Shown: one piece after another, positions 15,285-24,065 of the stretch
Layout: each line of letters opens with the position of its first letter
Numbering within the stretch: position 1 is the stretch's first letter
Assembly (NCBI GenBank): GCA_017519975.1
Contig: JAFWRM010000022.1
Location: 19,582-83,581 of the forward strand
Direction: 5' to 3'
Source: Oscillospiraceae bacterium
Lineage (GTDB): Bacteria; Bacillota; Clostridia; Oscillospirales; Oscillospiraceae
DNA length: 64,000 nt
Notes under the pieces: model-generated
Told to the model about the DNA's origin: nothing
Seen by the model: only the letters and a program-made list of their open reading frames with translations
Databases searched by the model: none
Position numbers and translations under genes: made by a program

Positions 15285-17546
15285 TTATCGAACCTCCATG
15301 TCTGAAGTAACGGTAACGGTTCCCAGAACGTCCGTGCGGAACACAGCCACCCCATGCCGGGACAGACGGTCCAGGATGACGTCCGACGGATGACCGTAAG
15401 AGTTTTCGCCGACGGAGATCAGCGCTGCCTCGGGGGATACGGCGTCCAGCAGATCCTCACATGTGGAGCCGGCGGACCCGTGATGACCGACGACGAGGAC
15501 CTCGATATCCGGGAGTTCCGCCGAGTCCAGCAGCTGCAGTTCACAGTAGGCGGGCATGTCGCCGGTGACCATTACGTCGAAGGAACCGTGAGTGAAGACA
15601 AACGTCAGGCAGCGTTCGTTTTCCCCGATATCCGCCAGCGGCGGCCAGATCTGAACCGAACTGTCGCCGAAGGTTACGTTCATCGGCTGATCGGCCGCGG
15701 TGTATACATGGCACCCGGTGCTTTCTGCGAGTTGAAGGATGGTCTCGTCCCAGGACACCTCATCGTCGGCGCCGGGGAGAATGGCTGCGCGCACGGGAAA
15801 CTGCCTCATCAGCTCGGGGACGCCGTTGCAGTGATCGGAATGGTAGTGAGTCAGCAGAAGCAGATCCACGCTGTAGACGCCCTTGCTGCGCAGATAGGAA
15901 AGAAGTCTGGAACCGGCGTCGTCACACGAGGTGCTGCCGCAGTCCACGACCGCGGTAGACGTACCGCTGCGCAGCACCAGGCACTGGCCCTGTCCGACGT
16001 CGACCGCGGTGACGGTGAGTCCCTGCGTTGGGATCAGACCGGGAACGATCATGACGGCACACAGGGCGATCACCAGAGTACAGCCCGGAACGAGCCAGCG
16101 CCGAAACGGGATCCTGCGGACGAGCAGGAAAAAGAAAACGGCGTAGGCTGCTACGATCCAACATACCACGACGGGGCTGTCTGTGTAAAGGGCGGCGAAG
16201 GAAAGACGGGAAAATGTTCGGGCGACCCAGATGAGAAGGCGCAGCAGCGCCGAGGCGGGAACGGCGGCGACGGCGCCGACGACCGAGCTGACGAGCGCCA
16301 GGCCGGAGGCGGTGACCGTAAGAAGAAAGGCCGCCGAAAGGGGAGCGAAGGTGATCAGACTAACCAGAGGAGAGATCAGGGAGATCCTGCCAAAATGAAG
16401 GGCCGAAAGAGGCACGGTAAAGGCCATGGAAGAAAGGCATACGGCCAAAGCGGACGACGGGTATGAGAAAAAGCGCCGCCACCGCGGAGACAGTCCGGAG
16501 AAAGGGAGCGCCATGGCACGGGAAAGCCGGGCAGCGAAAAGGACAATGCCCAGCGTTGCCCCAAAACTCAGATGAAGGGAAACGGAAGCGGCTGCGTAGG
16601 GGTCGGCCAGGAGGATGAACAGCAGAGCGACGGACAGCGTCGTCAGACTGTCCTGCTGCCGCCGAAAGAAGACCGAAACGGCCAGCAGGATGCACATGAT
16701 GCCGGCGCGGGTGATCGAAGGGGAGAATCCGGCAAAGGTAGAAAAGAATACGACCAGAGGGAGGACCACGCAGGCATAGCGGCGGCGATTCCGGATCAGC
16801 AGGCTGGGGATCGCCAGGAGATAGGTCAGGTGGAGGCCGGAAACGGCAACGATATGGGACAGGCCTACGGTCTGAAAGCTGTCGGATACCGATCCGTCGT
16901 CCATCTCATAGAACAGCGTCTTGTCTCCCGTGATCATGGCGACGGCAAGCGGGGCGGTCCTCTCCGGAAAAACACGCAGGGCCGCACGCTTTACGGCGTC
17001 AGCGGCAGCGGCGCCAAGACCTCTCACGCCGGGCCAGCCACGGCCTGTGACGGAGACGGAATCAGCCATGGCTGTGAGGACCCGTCCGTGGCCGTATTCA
17101 CCCCGCTCTACGCCGGAGGTCAGCGAGGCGTGGACGGCGATCCTGTCCCCGGGACGCAGAGGGTCGATGGCCTCCCGCGGAGCGAGCACCCGTACGGTGT
17201 AAGGCAGACCGGAGGCAGGGGATATGCGTGCGTCTACGCCTCCCAGACGGGAATAAGGTTCCGGGCACGAGATCACCGTCGCAGTGAAGGAAGCGCTGTG
17301 ACCGGCAAGCTTCAGAGCGGGAGAGAGGAAGACGGCGGTATAGGTGAGAAAATACAGCAGGCCCAGGGCAAGTCCGCTGCAGGATAGGATCCAGCGGATT
17401 CTCGCCTTGCCGCGAAACAGCAGGAAGAGGGGGGTGACGGCGGCGGCGGCCCCGGCGGCGATCCAAAGAGCGGCGCCGCTGAGCACCCAGACAGCCAGAA
17501 AGACGCCGGCTGCGAAAAACGATATGAAACAGGCCAGTTTTCGCAA
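15285..17546 (-). CDS. comEC: DNA internalisation competence protein ComEC/Rec2
   Basis: This roughly 753-residue membrane channel carries single-stranded DNA into the cytosol during natural transformation. Order of parts: N-terminal membrane segments, a soluble OB-like DUF4131 region (to about 190), a competence domain of several membrane helices (about 200-490, beginning with VGLSHIVAVSGLHLTYLLA), and a C-terminal metallo-beta-lactamase nuclease-like domain with LTHYHSDHCNGV and GHHGSAGS. The TTG at 17546 is chosen because GGAGG (17555-17559) is 8 bases upstream; the GTG at 17553-17555 overlaps that site. It heads comEC-holA-rnmV. Confidence 0.9.
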   Translation of the reverse strand: MRKLACFISFFAAGVFLAVWVLSGAALWIAAGAAAAVTPLFLLFRGKARIRWILSCSGLALGLLYFLTYTAVFLSPALKLAGHSASFTATVISCPEPYSRLGGVDARISPASGLPYTVRVLAPREAIDPLRPGDRIAVHASLTSGVERGEYGHGRVLTAMADSVSVTGRGWPGVRGLGAAAADAVKRAALRVFPERTAPLAVAMITGDKTLFYEMDDGSVSDSFQTVGLSHIVAVSGLHLTYLLAIPSLLIRNRRRYACVVLPLVVFFSTFAGFSPSITRAGIMCILLAVSVFFRRQQDSLTTLSVALLFILLADPYAAASVSLHLSFGATLGIVLFAARLSRAMALPFSGLSPRWRRFFSYPSSALAVCLSSMAFTVPLSALHFGRISLISPLVSLITFAPLSAAFLLTVTASGLALVSSVVGAVAAVPASALLRLLIWVARTFSRLSFAALYTDSPVVVCWIVAAYAVFFFLLVRRIPFRRWLVPGCTLVIALCAVMIVPGLIPTQGLTVTAVDVGQGQCLVLRSGTSTAVVDCGSTSCDDAGSRLLSYLRSKGVYSVDLLLLTHYHSDHCNGVPELMRQFPVRAAILPGADDEVSWDETILQLAESTGCHVYTAADQPMNVTFGDSSVQIWPPLADIGENERCLTFVFTHGSFDVMVTGDMPAYCELQLLDSAELPDIEVLVVGHHGSAGSTCEDLLDAVSPEAALISVGENSYGHPSDVILDRLSRHGVAVFRTDVLGTVTVTSDMEVR

Positions 17547-17647
17547 GACGGTCACCTCCGGATGTCTGACAGGAGTTCACGGACGGAGCAATAGGGAAAC
17601 GTTTGCAAGAAAAGGAAAATAAAATTGCAAAAATGGTCGGAATACCC

Positions 17648-17676
17648 TTGCATTTGGGGAAAGAGCGCGGTATAAT
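17648..17676 (+). promoter_or_regulatory. Promoter of the aminotransferase gene
   Basis: TTGCAT (17648-17653) and a perfect TATAAT (17671-17676) are 17 bases apart, 48 bases before the start. Confidence 0.85.
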
Positions 17677-17723
17677 CCGTAAGAATTTAAAAAATGATAT
17701 TCATTTTCGGAGGAACGGGAACG

Positions 17724-18920
17724 ATGAAGGAACTATCCAGAACAGCCTCAGCCGTCAAGGCTTCTACGACTCTGGCCATTGCGAGTCTGGCAAAGGAGAT
17801 GCAGCTCAGCGGCATCGATGTGGTCGGCTTCGGTACCGGGGAGCCGGATTTCCGGACCCCGGAAAACATCTGCGAGGCTGCTCACAGAGCCATAGATGAG
17901 GGAAAGACGAAGTATACGCCGGCGGCCGGCATCCCTGCCCTGCGTCAGGCGGTGGCGGATCGTCTGCGGGAGGATTTCGGCCTGGATTACAAGCCGGCCC
18001 AGATCGTCGTTGCCAGCGGTGCCAAGCACAATGTTTACATCATGATGGCTGCGCTTCTGAATCCGGGAGACGAGGTGATCGTACCGGCTCCTTATTGGGT
18101 CACTTACGAAGAAGTGGTCCGCATGAACGGCGGCATACCCGTTTCTGTCTGCGGCTCGGAGGAGAATCTTTTCAAGATAACGCCAGAACAGCTGGAAGAG
18201 GGGATCACGGAGCGTACGAAGCTGTTCATGATAAACAATCCCTGCAATCCCACGGGCACATTGTATACGGAGGATGAGCTTCGCGCGCTGTGTGCGGTAT
18301 GCGTGAAGCATGACCTGTACATCATGGCGGATGAGATCTATGCCGGCCTCGTATATGACGGACAGAAGTTCGTCAGCGTGGCGTCCCTCGGAGAGGAGAT
18401 CAAAGAGCGTACGATCCTGATCACCGGAGTCAGCAAATCCTATGCAATGACCGGGTGGCGCATCGGGTACGCCGCGGCAAACGAGCAGATCGCCCAGGTC
18501 ATGGCCAATTACGTGAGCCACTCCACGGGAGCGCCCTCCACCATCTCCCAGATCGCGGCTGTTGAGGCGCTGAACGGCCCGCAGGATACGATCTACGCAA
18601 TGAGGGACGTGTTTGAGAAGAGACGGAACTATTTCGTGGATCGGGTGAGCCGGATAGAAGGGGTCAGCTGCGTAAAACCCGAAGGGGCGTTCTACATTAT
18701 GATGAATATCTCTGCACAGCGGGGCCGGATCCTCGGCGGCAGGGAGATCCGCAGCGGGGACGACTTTGCGCTGTCTCTGCTGGAGCAGGAACACGTCGCC
18801 GTGGTGCCGTGCTCCGGCTTCGGCGCGCCGGACTACGTGCGCTGGACCTATGCGGCTTCCCTTGAAGAGATCCGGGAGGGGCTGGATCGCCTCGAGAGGT
18901 TCCTGAAGGAAAAGGAATGA
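17724..18920 (+). CDS. Pyridoxal-phosphate aminotransferase class I/II (aspartate aminotransferase type)
   Basis: This 398-residue fold-type I transaminase resembles AspB/AspC of subgroup I-beta. The PLP lysine is in ITGVSKSYAMTGWRIGYA. Supporting motifs are FGTGEPDFRTP at the N-terminus, NNPCNPTG, MADEIYAGLVYDG, and the carboxylate-binding Arg in the C-terminal VRWTYA. The likely reaction is aspartate plus 2-oxoglutarate to oxaloacetate plus glutamate, but related enzymes also use aromatic substrates or alanine. ATG 17724 is preferred because GGAGG lies at 17709-17713; an upstream in-frame ATG at 17694 sits before that site. It is in its own transcription unit. Confidence 0.9.
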   Translation: MKELSRTASAVKASTTLAIASLAKEMQLSGIDVVGFGTGEPDFRTPENICEAAHRAIDEGKTKYTPAAGIPALRQAVADRLREDFGLDYKPAQIVVASGAKHNVYIMMAALLNPGDEVIVPAPYWVTYEEVVRMNGGIPVSVCGSEENLFKITPEQLEEGITERTKLFMINNPCNPTGTLYTEDELRALCAVCVKHDLYIMADEIYAGLVYDGQKFVSVASLGEEIKERTILITGVSKSYAMTGWRIGYAAANEQIAQVMANYVSHSTGAPSTISQIAAVEALNGPQDTIYAMRDVFEKRRNYFVDRVSRIEGVSCVKPEGAFYIMMNISAQRGRILGGREIRSGDDFALSLLEQEHVAVVPCSGFGAPDYVRWTYAASLEEIREGLDRLERFLKEKE

Positions 18921-18940
18921 GAAATGGGAGCGGCCTGGCC

Positions 18941-18969
18941 TTGACTGGATCCGGGCCTTGTGCTAAACT
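18941..18969 (+). promoter_or_regulatory. Promoter of the HPr-like gene
   Basis: TTGACT (18941-18946) and TAAACT (18964-18969) are 17 bases apart with an extended TGC before the -10. Confidence 0.75.
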
Positions 18970-19025
18970 GAGGGACGGATCGGGAGATCCAAAACAAGGG
19001 AAATATGAACGGAGGGCAATCTGCT

Positions 19026-19256
19026 ATGGTTTTTAACATCAGAATCAAAAGTTCCGAAGACGCTCAGGCATTAAACGCAATCGCAACGAAGATCCCCTAT
19101 GATATCTGGATCCACGGCAAGCAGGGAACGGCGGACGCCAAGAGCCTTCTGGGTCTTATGCTCATGAGCATGGAAAACGATGTCCGACTGGTCGTTGACG
19201 ACGAGGCAGACGAAAAGCACATCCGCAAGGAGTTTGCTGATTTTATCATCGACTGA
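19026..19256 (+). CDS. HPr-like protein lacking the phosphoryl histidine
   Basis: This 76-residue protein has the HPr fold signature around the regulatory serine (GTADAKSLLGLMLM, equivalent to the Ser46 region of HPr). The segment that should hold the PEP-phosphorylated His15 (normally G-x-HARPA) reads SSEDAQALNAIATKI and has no histidine, so classical phosphotransfer through the PTS is not possible. Such HPr-like proteins occur in Clostridia and are usually annotated as HPr family without known partner. ATG 19026 is chosen because GGAGGG (19011-19016) is 9 bases upstream. It has its own promoter and a strong terminator. A regulatory role is inferred only. Confidence 0.75.
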   Translation: MVFNIRIKSSEDAQALNAIATKIPYDIWIHGKQGTADAKSLLGLMLMSMENDVRLVVDDEADEKHIRKEFADFIID

Positions 19257-19279
19257 GTCAGGTTTGTTCTGCATTTCAG

Positions 19280-19312
19280 AAAGGCTGCCGGGTTTCATAC
19301 CCGGCAGCCTTT
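19280..19312. terminator. Strong bidirectional terminator
   Basis: AAAGGCTGCCGGGT (19280-19293) and ACCCGGCAGCCTTT (19299-19312) form a 14-bp stem with a 5-base loop and a T tract. It separates the convergent HPr-like and pckA genes. Confidence 0.92.
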
Positions 19313-19338
19313 TTGTGTGTTCGTACTTCAGTGCGCGA

Positions 19339-20943
19339 TCACAGCTGCGGACCGGCGGGGACAAGCGCGCGGCCCGCTTCGCTGGTTTCGTATTTTCTGA
19401 AGTTTGCGATAAAGCGGGACGCCAGATCCTTGGCTTTTGTTTCCCATTCCGTGGGATCGGCGTAGGTATCTCTGGGATCGAGGATGGCAGGGTCGACGCC
19501 GGGAAGAGCCGTGGGAACCTCAAAATCAAAGTAGGGGATCTTCTTCGTGGGAGCGGTGAGGATATCACCGCTGAGGATCGCGTCGATGATGCCGCGCGTA
19601 TCGCGGATGGAGATGCGCTTTCCGCTTCCATTCCATCCGGTGTTCACAAGGTAGGCCTTCGCGCCGCTGAGCTTCATCCGCTTGACCAGTTCCTCCGCGT
19701 ATTTGGTAGGGGGAAGCTCCAGAAAAGCCTGACCGAAGCAGGCGGAGAAGGTGGGCGTGGGCTCCGTGATCCCGCGCTCCGTTCCGGCCAGCTTGGCCGT
19801 AAAACCGGACAGGAAATAGTACTGAGTCTGGTCCGGGGTCAGTACAGATACCGGAGGAAGCACGCCGAAGGCGTCCGCGGAAAGGAAAATGACGTTCTTC
19901 GCGGCGGGAGCGGAGGAGACCGGACGAACGATCTTTTCTATGTGATCGATGGGATAGGAAACTCTGGTATTCTCCGTCACGCTCTTGTCGGCAAAATCGA
20001 TGCGGCCGTCCGCGTCCACGGTAACATTTTCCAGCAGCGCGTTGCGGCGGATGGCGTTATAGATGTCCGGTTCGGAATCCTTGTCCAGGTTGATCACCTT
20101 GGCGTAGCAGCCGCCTTCAAAGTTGAAAACGCCGTTATCGTCCCAGCCGTGCTCGTCGTCGCCGATGAGAAGGCGTTTCGGATCCGTGGAAAGGGTGGTC
20201 TTGCCGGTTCCGGAAAGGCCGAAGAAAATGGCGGTGTTCTCACCGTTCATATCGGTGTTGGCGGAGCAGTGCATGCTGGCGATGCCTGACAGGGGCAGAT
20301 AGTAGTTCATCATGGAGAACATGCCCTTCTTCATCTCGCCGCCGTACCAGGTGTTCACGATCAGCTGTTCCCGGCTGGTGATGTTGAACATGACGGCCGT
20401 TTCGGAATTCAGACCGAGTTCCTCGTAGTTTTCCACTTTTGCCTTGGAGGCGGTATATACGACAAAATTGGGCTCAAAGTTCTCCAGTTCCTCCGGCGTG
20501 GGCCGGATGAACATGTTGCGCACGAAGTGGGCCTGCCAGGCGACCTCCATGATGAAGCGGATGGCCATGCGGGAATTTCTGTTGGCTCCGCAGAAGGCAT
20601 CCACGACGAAAAGCCGCTTTCCCGACAGCTCCTTCTGGCACAGAGCCTTTACGGCGTCCCAGGTCTCCTGACTGGCGGGATGATTGTCGTTGGGGTACTC
20701 ATCCGTAGTCCACCAGACCGTATCTCTGGAATTTTCATCCATGACGATGAACTTGTCCTTGGGGGAACGGCCGGTGTAGATGCCGGTCATGACGTTGACA
20801 GCGCCAAGTTCCGTCAGAGTACCGACGTCGTAACCGGTGAGCTCGGGCTTCAGTTCTTCTTCGAAAAGGGATTCATAGGAGGGATTGTATACGATCTCCG
20901 TAGTCCCGGTGATGCCGTATCTGGTCAGATCGATCGTTGCCAT
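19339..20943 (-). CDS. pckA: Phosphoenolpyruvate carboxykinase (ATP)
   Basis: This 534-residue enzyme interconverts oxaloacetate plus ATP with PEP, CO2 and ADP. In fermenting anaerobes it often runs towards oxaloacetate. It shows the kinase P-loop [13 protein letters not shown], the metal/substrate region [22 protein letters not shown] and RNTRVSYP-like motifs ([16 protein letters not shown]). The start at 20943 is preferred because GGAAAGG (minus strand, 20953-20959) is 9 bases upstream; the ATGs at 20949 and 20961 are too close to it or before it. It has a consensus-type promoter and shares the terminator at 19280-19312 with the HPr-like gene. Confidence 0.95.
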   Translation of the reverse strand: MATIDLTRYGITGTTEIVYNPSYESLFEEELKPELTGYDVGTLTELGAVNVMTGIYTGRSPKDKFIVMDENSRDTVWWTTDEYPNDNHPASQETWDAVKALCQKELSGKRLFVVDAFCGANRNSRMAIRFIMEVAWQAHFVRNMFIRPTPEELENFEPNFVVYTASKAKVENYEELGLNSETAVMFNITSREQLIVNTWYGGEMKKGMFSMMNYYLPLSGIASMHCSANTDMNGENTAIFFGLSGTGKTTLSTDPKRLLIGDDEHGWDDNGVFNFEGGCYAKVINLDKDSEPDIYNAIRRNALLENVTVDADGRIDFADKSVTENTRVSYPIDHIEKIVRPVSSAPAAKNVIFLSADAFGVLPPVSVLTPDQTQYYFLSGFTAKLAGTERGITEPTPTFSACFGQAFLELPPTKYAEELVKRMKLSGAKAYLVNTGWNGSGKRISIRDTRGIIDAILSGDILTAPTKKIPYFDFEVPTALPGVDPAILDPRDTYADPTEWETKAKDLASRFIANFRKYETSEAGRALVPAGPQL

Positions 20944-21010
20944 GTTCATCAGCCTTTCCATACTAAAATACTGGCTTTCCGACCGCCGGAGGCCGGTCTT
21001 TTACCTGGTT

Positions 21011-21040
21011 ATGATAGCCCAAAACAGGTGAAACTGTCAA
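21011..21040 (-). promoter_or_regulatory. Promoter of pckA
   Basis: On the minus strand, a perfect TTGACA (21035-21040) and TATCAT (21011-21016) are 18 bases apart. The leader to pckA is about 60 bases. Confidence 0.8.
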
Positions 21041-21066
21041 CCGGAAACACAGGGAGCCCGGAGGTA

Positions 21067-21095
21067 TTTACAGGAGCGGAGTGAAATGATAGAAT
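21067..21095 (+). promoter_or_regulatory. Promoter of the HAD hydrolase gene
   Basis: TTTACA (21067-21072) and TAGAAT (21090-21095) are 17 bases apart, divergent from the pckA promoter. Confidence 0.7.
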
Positions 21096-21126
21096 GCCAT
21101 ACAGCAAACTGAGAGAAGGTGGAAAC

Positions 21127-21831
21127 ATGCCGAAGGCGATCCTGTTCGATCTGGACGGGACCCTGCTTCCCATGAACATGCAGGAGTTTACCACCGGGTA
21201 TTTCGGAGATCTGGCGGATAAGCTCGGGGACAGAGTGACGGACCGGGAACGATTCGTGAAGGCCATCTGGGCGGGCACGAAGGCCATGATGGCGAACGAC
21301 GGATCCGCCCGGAACGAAGTCGTTTTCTGGGAAGCTTTCAACGCCCTGTCCGGGATCGACGAGAGTCTCATACGAAAAGACTGCGATGAGTTTTATGCAG
21401 GGGAATTCCAAAGGGCACAGCGGTTTACGCGGCCGAATCCCCTGGCTGTGGCGGCCGTTGCCGAGGCAAGGGAAAAAGCGGATCGCGTCGTGCTTGCCAC
21501 AAATCCGCTGTTCCCCATGACGGGGCAGCGGACCAGACTGAGCTGGATCGGTCTGACGACGGAGGATTTCGATCTTGTAACAAGTTACGAGACGGACTGT
21601 TTCTGCAAGCCGAATCCCGCCTATTTCGACTCCGTGTGCCGGAGGATCGGCGTTGCGCCGGAGGACTGCCTGATGATCGGAAACGATGATGAGGAGGACG
21701 GCCGCGCCGGGAAATCCGCCGGGCTTGAGGTCTACCTGGTGACGGACTGCCGGATCCCCTCGGAAGTCCACCCCTGGACCGGAGCTCACGGCAGCTTCAG
21801 CGCTATGCTGGACATGCTGCGGTCTCTTTAA
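21127..21831 (+). CDS. HAD family hydrolase
   Basis: This 234-residue haloacid-dehalogenase superfamily phosphatase starts MPKAILFDLDGTLLPMN (motif I with the nucleophile Asp). It has LATNPLFP (motif II position), KPNPAYF (motif III Lys) and MIGNDDEEDGRAGKSAG (motif IV acidic pair). A helical cap lies between motifs I and II. The substrate is probably a small phosphorylated metabolite and cannot be predicted. ATG 21127 has GAAGGTGG just upstream. It is divergent from pckA. Confidence 0.85.
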   Translation: MPKAILFDLDGTLLPMNMQEFTTGYFGDLADKLGDRVTDRERFVKAIWAGTKAMMANDGSARNEVVFWEAFNALSGIDESLIRKDCDEFYAGEFQRAQRFTRPNPLAVAAVAEAREKADRVVLATNPLFPMTGQRTRLSWIGLTTEDFDLVTSYETDCFCKPNPAYFDSVCRRIGVAPEDCLMIGNDDEEDGRAGKSAGLEVYLVTDCRIPSEVHPWTGAHGSFSAMLDMLRSL

Positions 21832-21921
21832 GGAACGGAGGCCGCGATGGCGGCTAAGGCCGGTGGCGCCAGCTTATAACGGGTAGTAACGGAAAAACGT
21901 CAATGGAAAGGGAGAACATAT

Positions 21922-22449
21922 ATGAATGAAGTCCTGAAGGTTTTGAAAGAGAGAAGAAGCTGCCGTCGATTCCTGCCGGACAGCGTACCGGAGGAGAAGC
22001 TGCAGGCCGTTCTGGAGGCGGGGACCTATGCCGCGAGCGGCATGGGCAGACAGTCCGCCATCATCCTTGTGGTGACAGAATCCGAGATGCGGAAGCGTTT
22101 TGCCGAGGAAAACCGGCGCATTGCCGGCATGCCGGAGGGAACGGATCCCTTCTACGGCGCTCCGGTGATCCTGGTCGTGCTCGCGGACCGCTCGATCCCG
22201 ACGGCGGTGTACGACGGAAGCCTTGTTCTGGGCAATCTGATGAACGCCGCCCAGAGCGTAGGGCTGGGCAGCATCTGGATCCATCGGGCAAAGGAAGAGT
22301 TTGAATCTGATTTCGGGAAGCAGCTCCTGGCCGAGCTCGGCATCACAGGGGACTATGAGGGGATCGGTCACTGTGCTCTGGGCTACGCCGCGGAACCGGC
22401 GAAACCGGCCGCACCGAGGAAAGAGAACTATATTACCTATATTCGCTGA
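21922..22449 (+). CDS. Nitroreductase family protein
   Basis: This 175-residue FMN-dependent protein has the nitroreductase N-terminus LKERRSCRRFLPDSVPEEKL (FMN phosphate contacts), the AGTYAASGMGRQ segment, and a C-terminal ALGYAAE. The family reduces nitroaromatics, quinones or flavins using NAD(P)H. The length is at the short end but complete. GGGAGA precedes the ATG. The 90-base gap upstream shows no clear promoter, so it may be cotranscribed with the HAD gene. Confidence 0.88.
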   Translation: MNEVLKVLKERRSCRRFLPDSVPEEKLQAVLEAGTYAASGMGRQSAIILVVTESEMRKRFAEENRRIAGMPEGTDPFYGAPVILVVLADRSIPTAVYDGSLVLGNLMNAAQSVGLGSIWIHRAKEEFESDFGKQLLAELGITGDYEGIGHCALGYAAEPAKPAAPRKENYITYIR

Positions 22450-22458
22450 AGCAGGGAA

Positions 22459-22493
22459 AAGGCGCCCCGTCCGTGACAGGAACGGGGCGCCTT
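22459..22493. terminator. Bidirectional terminator
   Basis: AAGGCGCCCCGT (22459-22470) and ACGGGGCGCCTT (22482-22493) form a 12-bp stem between the convergent nitroreductase and bioY genes. Confidence 0.85.
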
Positions 22494-22533
22494 AGTTCTG
22501 GCCTGGGGGGAGATCGCATTCGGAAAACGTACG

Positions 22534-23091
22534 TCAGGAACCGGTTCGTTTCCGCGCGACAACGGGATACAGCCTCCGGGTGAGCCACGCGGCGAGCAGG
22601 ATCTTTGCGGCGTCCGGGATCAGATAGGGGAAAACACACCATCCGAGGGCGGTGGACAGCCCGATCGGGCCGGTAGTTCTTGCGTAAACCGTCATGAACC
22701 AGGCGGTGCCGAAAGCGTAGCATACAAGCACGCCAGCGGCCATGGAAAGAACAAGGGAGGGGAACGAGCGTTTTCGCGCGCTTGCGACGGTGCCGACGAT
22801 CAGAGCGGTGAAGAAGAAGCCGATGATGTAACCGCCGGTCGGTCCGAGCAGGGCGCCCGCGCCGCCCCGAAATCCGGAAAAAACGGGGAGCCCGGCAAGA
22901 CCGAGCAGCACGTATACCAGCAGACTGAGCATCCCGGTGCCTGTGCCGAACAGCGCGGCGATCAGACAGACCGCAAAGGTCTGGAGGGTAAACGGGACCG
23001 TCATCGGAATACTGATCCAGGAACAAACGGTGATCAGCGCCGCGCCGGCGGCCACGGTTACGATCCTGCGAATGGAAGTGGAAGCGTTCAT
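22534..23091 (-). CDS. bioY: BioY family biotin transporter (ECF S component)
   Basis: This 185-residue integral membrane protein is the substrate-binding S component of biotin energy-coupling-factor transporters. It has about six membrane helices and the BioY signatures SIPMTVPFTLQTFAVCLIAA and LLGPTGGYIIGFF. No ATPase or T component is nearby, so it relies on a shared ECF module elsewhere or works alone. ATG 23091 is chosen because AAAGGA lies about 10 bases upstream; the in-frame extension upstream lies before the promoter. A short inverted repeat sits just after the -10. Confidence 0.93.
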   Translation of the reverse strand: MNASTSIRRIVTVAAGAALITVCSWISIPMTVPFTLQTFAVCLIAALFGTGTGMLSLLVYVLLGLAGLPVFSGFRGGAGALLGPTGGYIIGFFFTALIVGTVASARKRSFPSLVLSMAAGVLVCYAFGTAWFMTVYARTTGPIGLSTALGWCVFPYLIPDAAKILLAAWLTRRLYPVVARKRTGS

Positions 23092-23117
23092 GGGTGCCCC
23101 GTCCTTTCGTTCAGAGT

Positions 23118-23175
23118 GGGACGGAGAGGACCGTCCCTGACTTTGGATTATATACGGACCTCTGAGTGGGGTCAA
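23118..23175 (-). promoter_or_regulatory. Promoter of bioY with a leader inverted repeat
   Basis: On the minus strand, TTGACC (23170-23175) and a perfect TATAAT (23147-23152) are 17 bases apart. GGGACGG (23118-23124) and CCGTCCC (23131-23137) form a 7-bp inverted repeat at the expected transcript start. It could be a repressor site or a 5' hairpin. Confidence 0.75.
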
Positions 23176-23245
23176 CGTGTGCCGTAAGGCGGTTTTTTCC
23201 GTGCGAGGGGACCCGGCGTCGTGCTTTTTTCCCGAATCGCACGGG

Positions 23246-23274
23246 TTGCACTTTCCCGATTTTGTGCTTATTAT
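23246..23274 (+). promoter_or_regulatory. Promoter of the GNAT gene
   Basis: TTGCAC (23246-23251) and TATTAT (23269-23274) are 17 bases apart, 48 bases before the GTG start. Confidence 0.75.
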
Positions 23275-23321
23275 GAATATTGTATGTGTAAAAACGACAG
23301 AAGAAAGGGGAACGTCGCCTG

Positions 23322-24065
23322 GTGAATTCGTCTGAGATTAAGGGTCACGCCGGCGTTGTCCGGGAGGCAGACCCCGCGGAGGCTGCCGTACTTGCCGGAA
23401 TCTATCGGCCGTATGTGGAAGAGACGGCCGTTACGTTTGAATATACGGCGCCCGATGCGTCGGCTTTTGCGGAAAGAATGCGCATGACGCTTCAGCAGTA
23501 TCCGTATCTTGTGTATGAAGCGGAGGACGGACAGCTGCTGGGATACGCTTACGCATCCCGCTTTCATCCGCGGCAGGCCTATGACTGGTCGGCGGAAGTG
23601 TCTGTGTACGTGAGGATGGACGCACGTGGAAGAGGAGTGGGCCGGGCGCTGTACGCGCGGCTGGAGGATCTGCTGAAGGAGCAGGGCGTCCGGAACCTGT
23701 ACGCGTGCATCGCCGCGCCACGGCAGGATAATACCCGCCTGAGCGACGCCAGCCTGCGCTTTCACGGTGCCATGGGGTTCCATCTGGCGGGCAGCTTCTG
23801 TCGGTGCGGAAACAAGTTCTCCCAATGGTACGACATGTGCTGGATGGAGAAGATGATAGGAACACACGAATCGGAGCCCGCGCCTTTTCTGCCGTACCCA
23901 GAGATGAAAGAGCGGAAGACGCAGGTCGTTGATGAAAGAATGGAGAGTTTGACGCATGGAGAAGATCGTGATCATGATCCGCGGTGCGGAGGAACGGCGG
24001 GAGGAGATCGAAGAACTCTGCCGGGGGAAAAAGGAGCCTGTATTTCTGGAGTGGAACGCGGATGA
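23322..24065 (+). CDS. GNAT family N-acetyltransferase (phosphinothricin acetyltransferase-like)
   Basis: This acetyltransferase resembles the PAT/MnaT group that acetylates small amines or amino-acid analogues. VVREADPAEAAVLAGIYRPY and ETAVTFEYTAP match the N-terminus of that group, SVYVRMDARGRGVGRALYARL is the acetyl-CoA motif A, and FHGAMGFHLAG is motif B. Family members end near residue 185-190 of this protein. Here the frame runs on to 247 residues and overlaps the next gene by 110 bases in another frame, so the last 36 residues are coded within the dehydrogenase gene. GTG start with AGAAAGGGG upstream. Confidence 0.8.
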   Translation: MNSSEIKGHAGVVREADPAEAAVLAGIYRPYVEETAVTFEYTAPDASAFAERMRMTLQQYPYLVYEAEDGQLLGYAYASRFHPRQAYDWSAEVSVYVRMDARGRGVGRALYARLEDLLKEQGVRNLYACIAAPRQDNTRLSDASLRFHGAMGFHLAGSFCRCGNKFSQWYDMCWMEKMIGTHESEPAPFLPYPEMKERKTQVVDERMESLTHGEDRDHDPRCGGTAGGDRRTLPGEKGACISGVERG

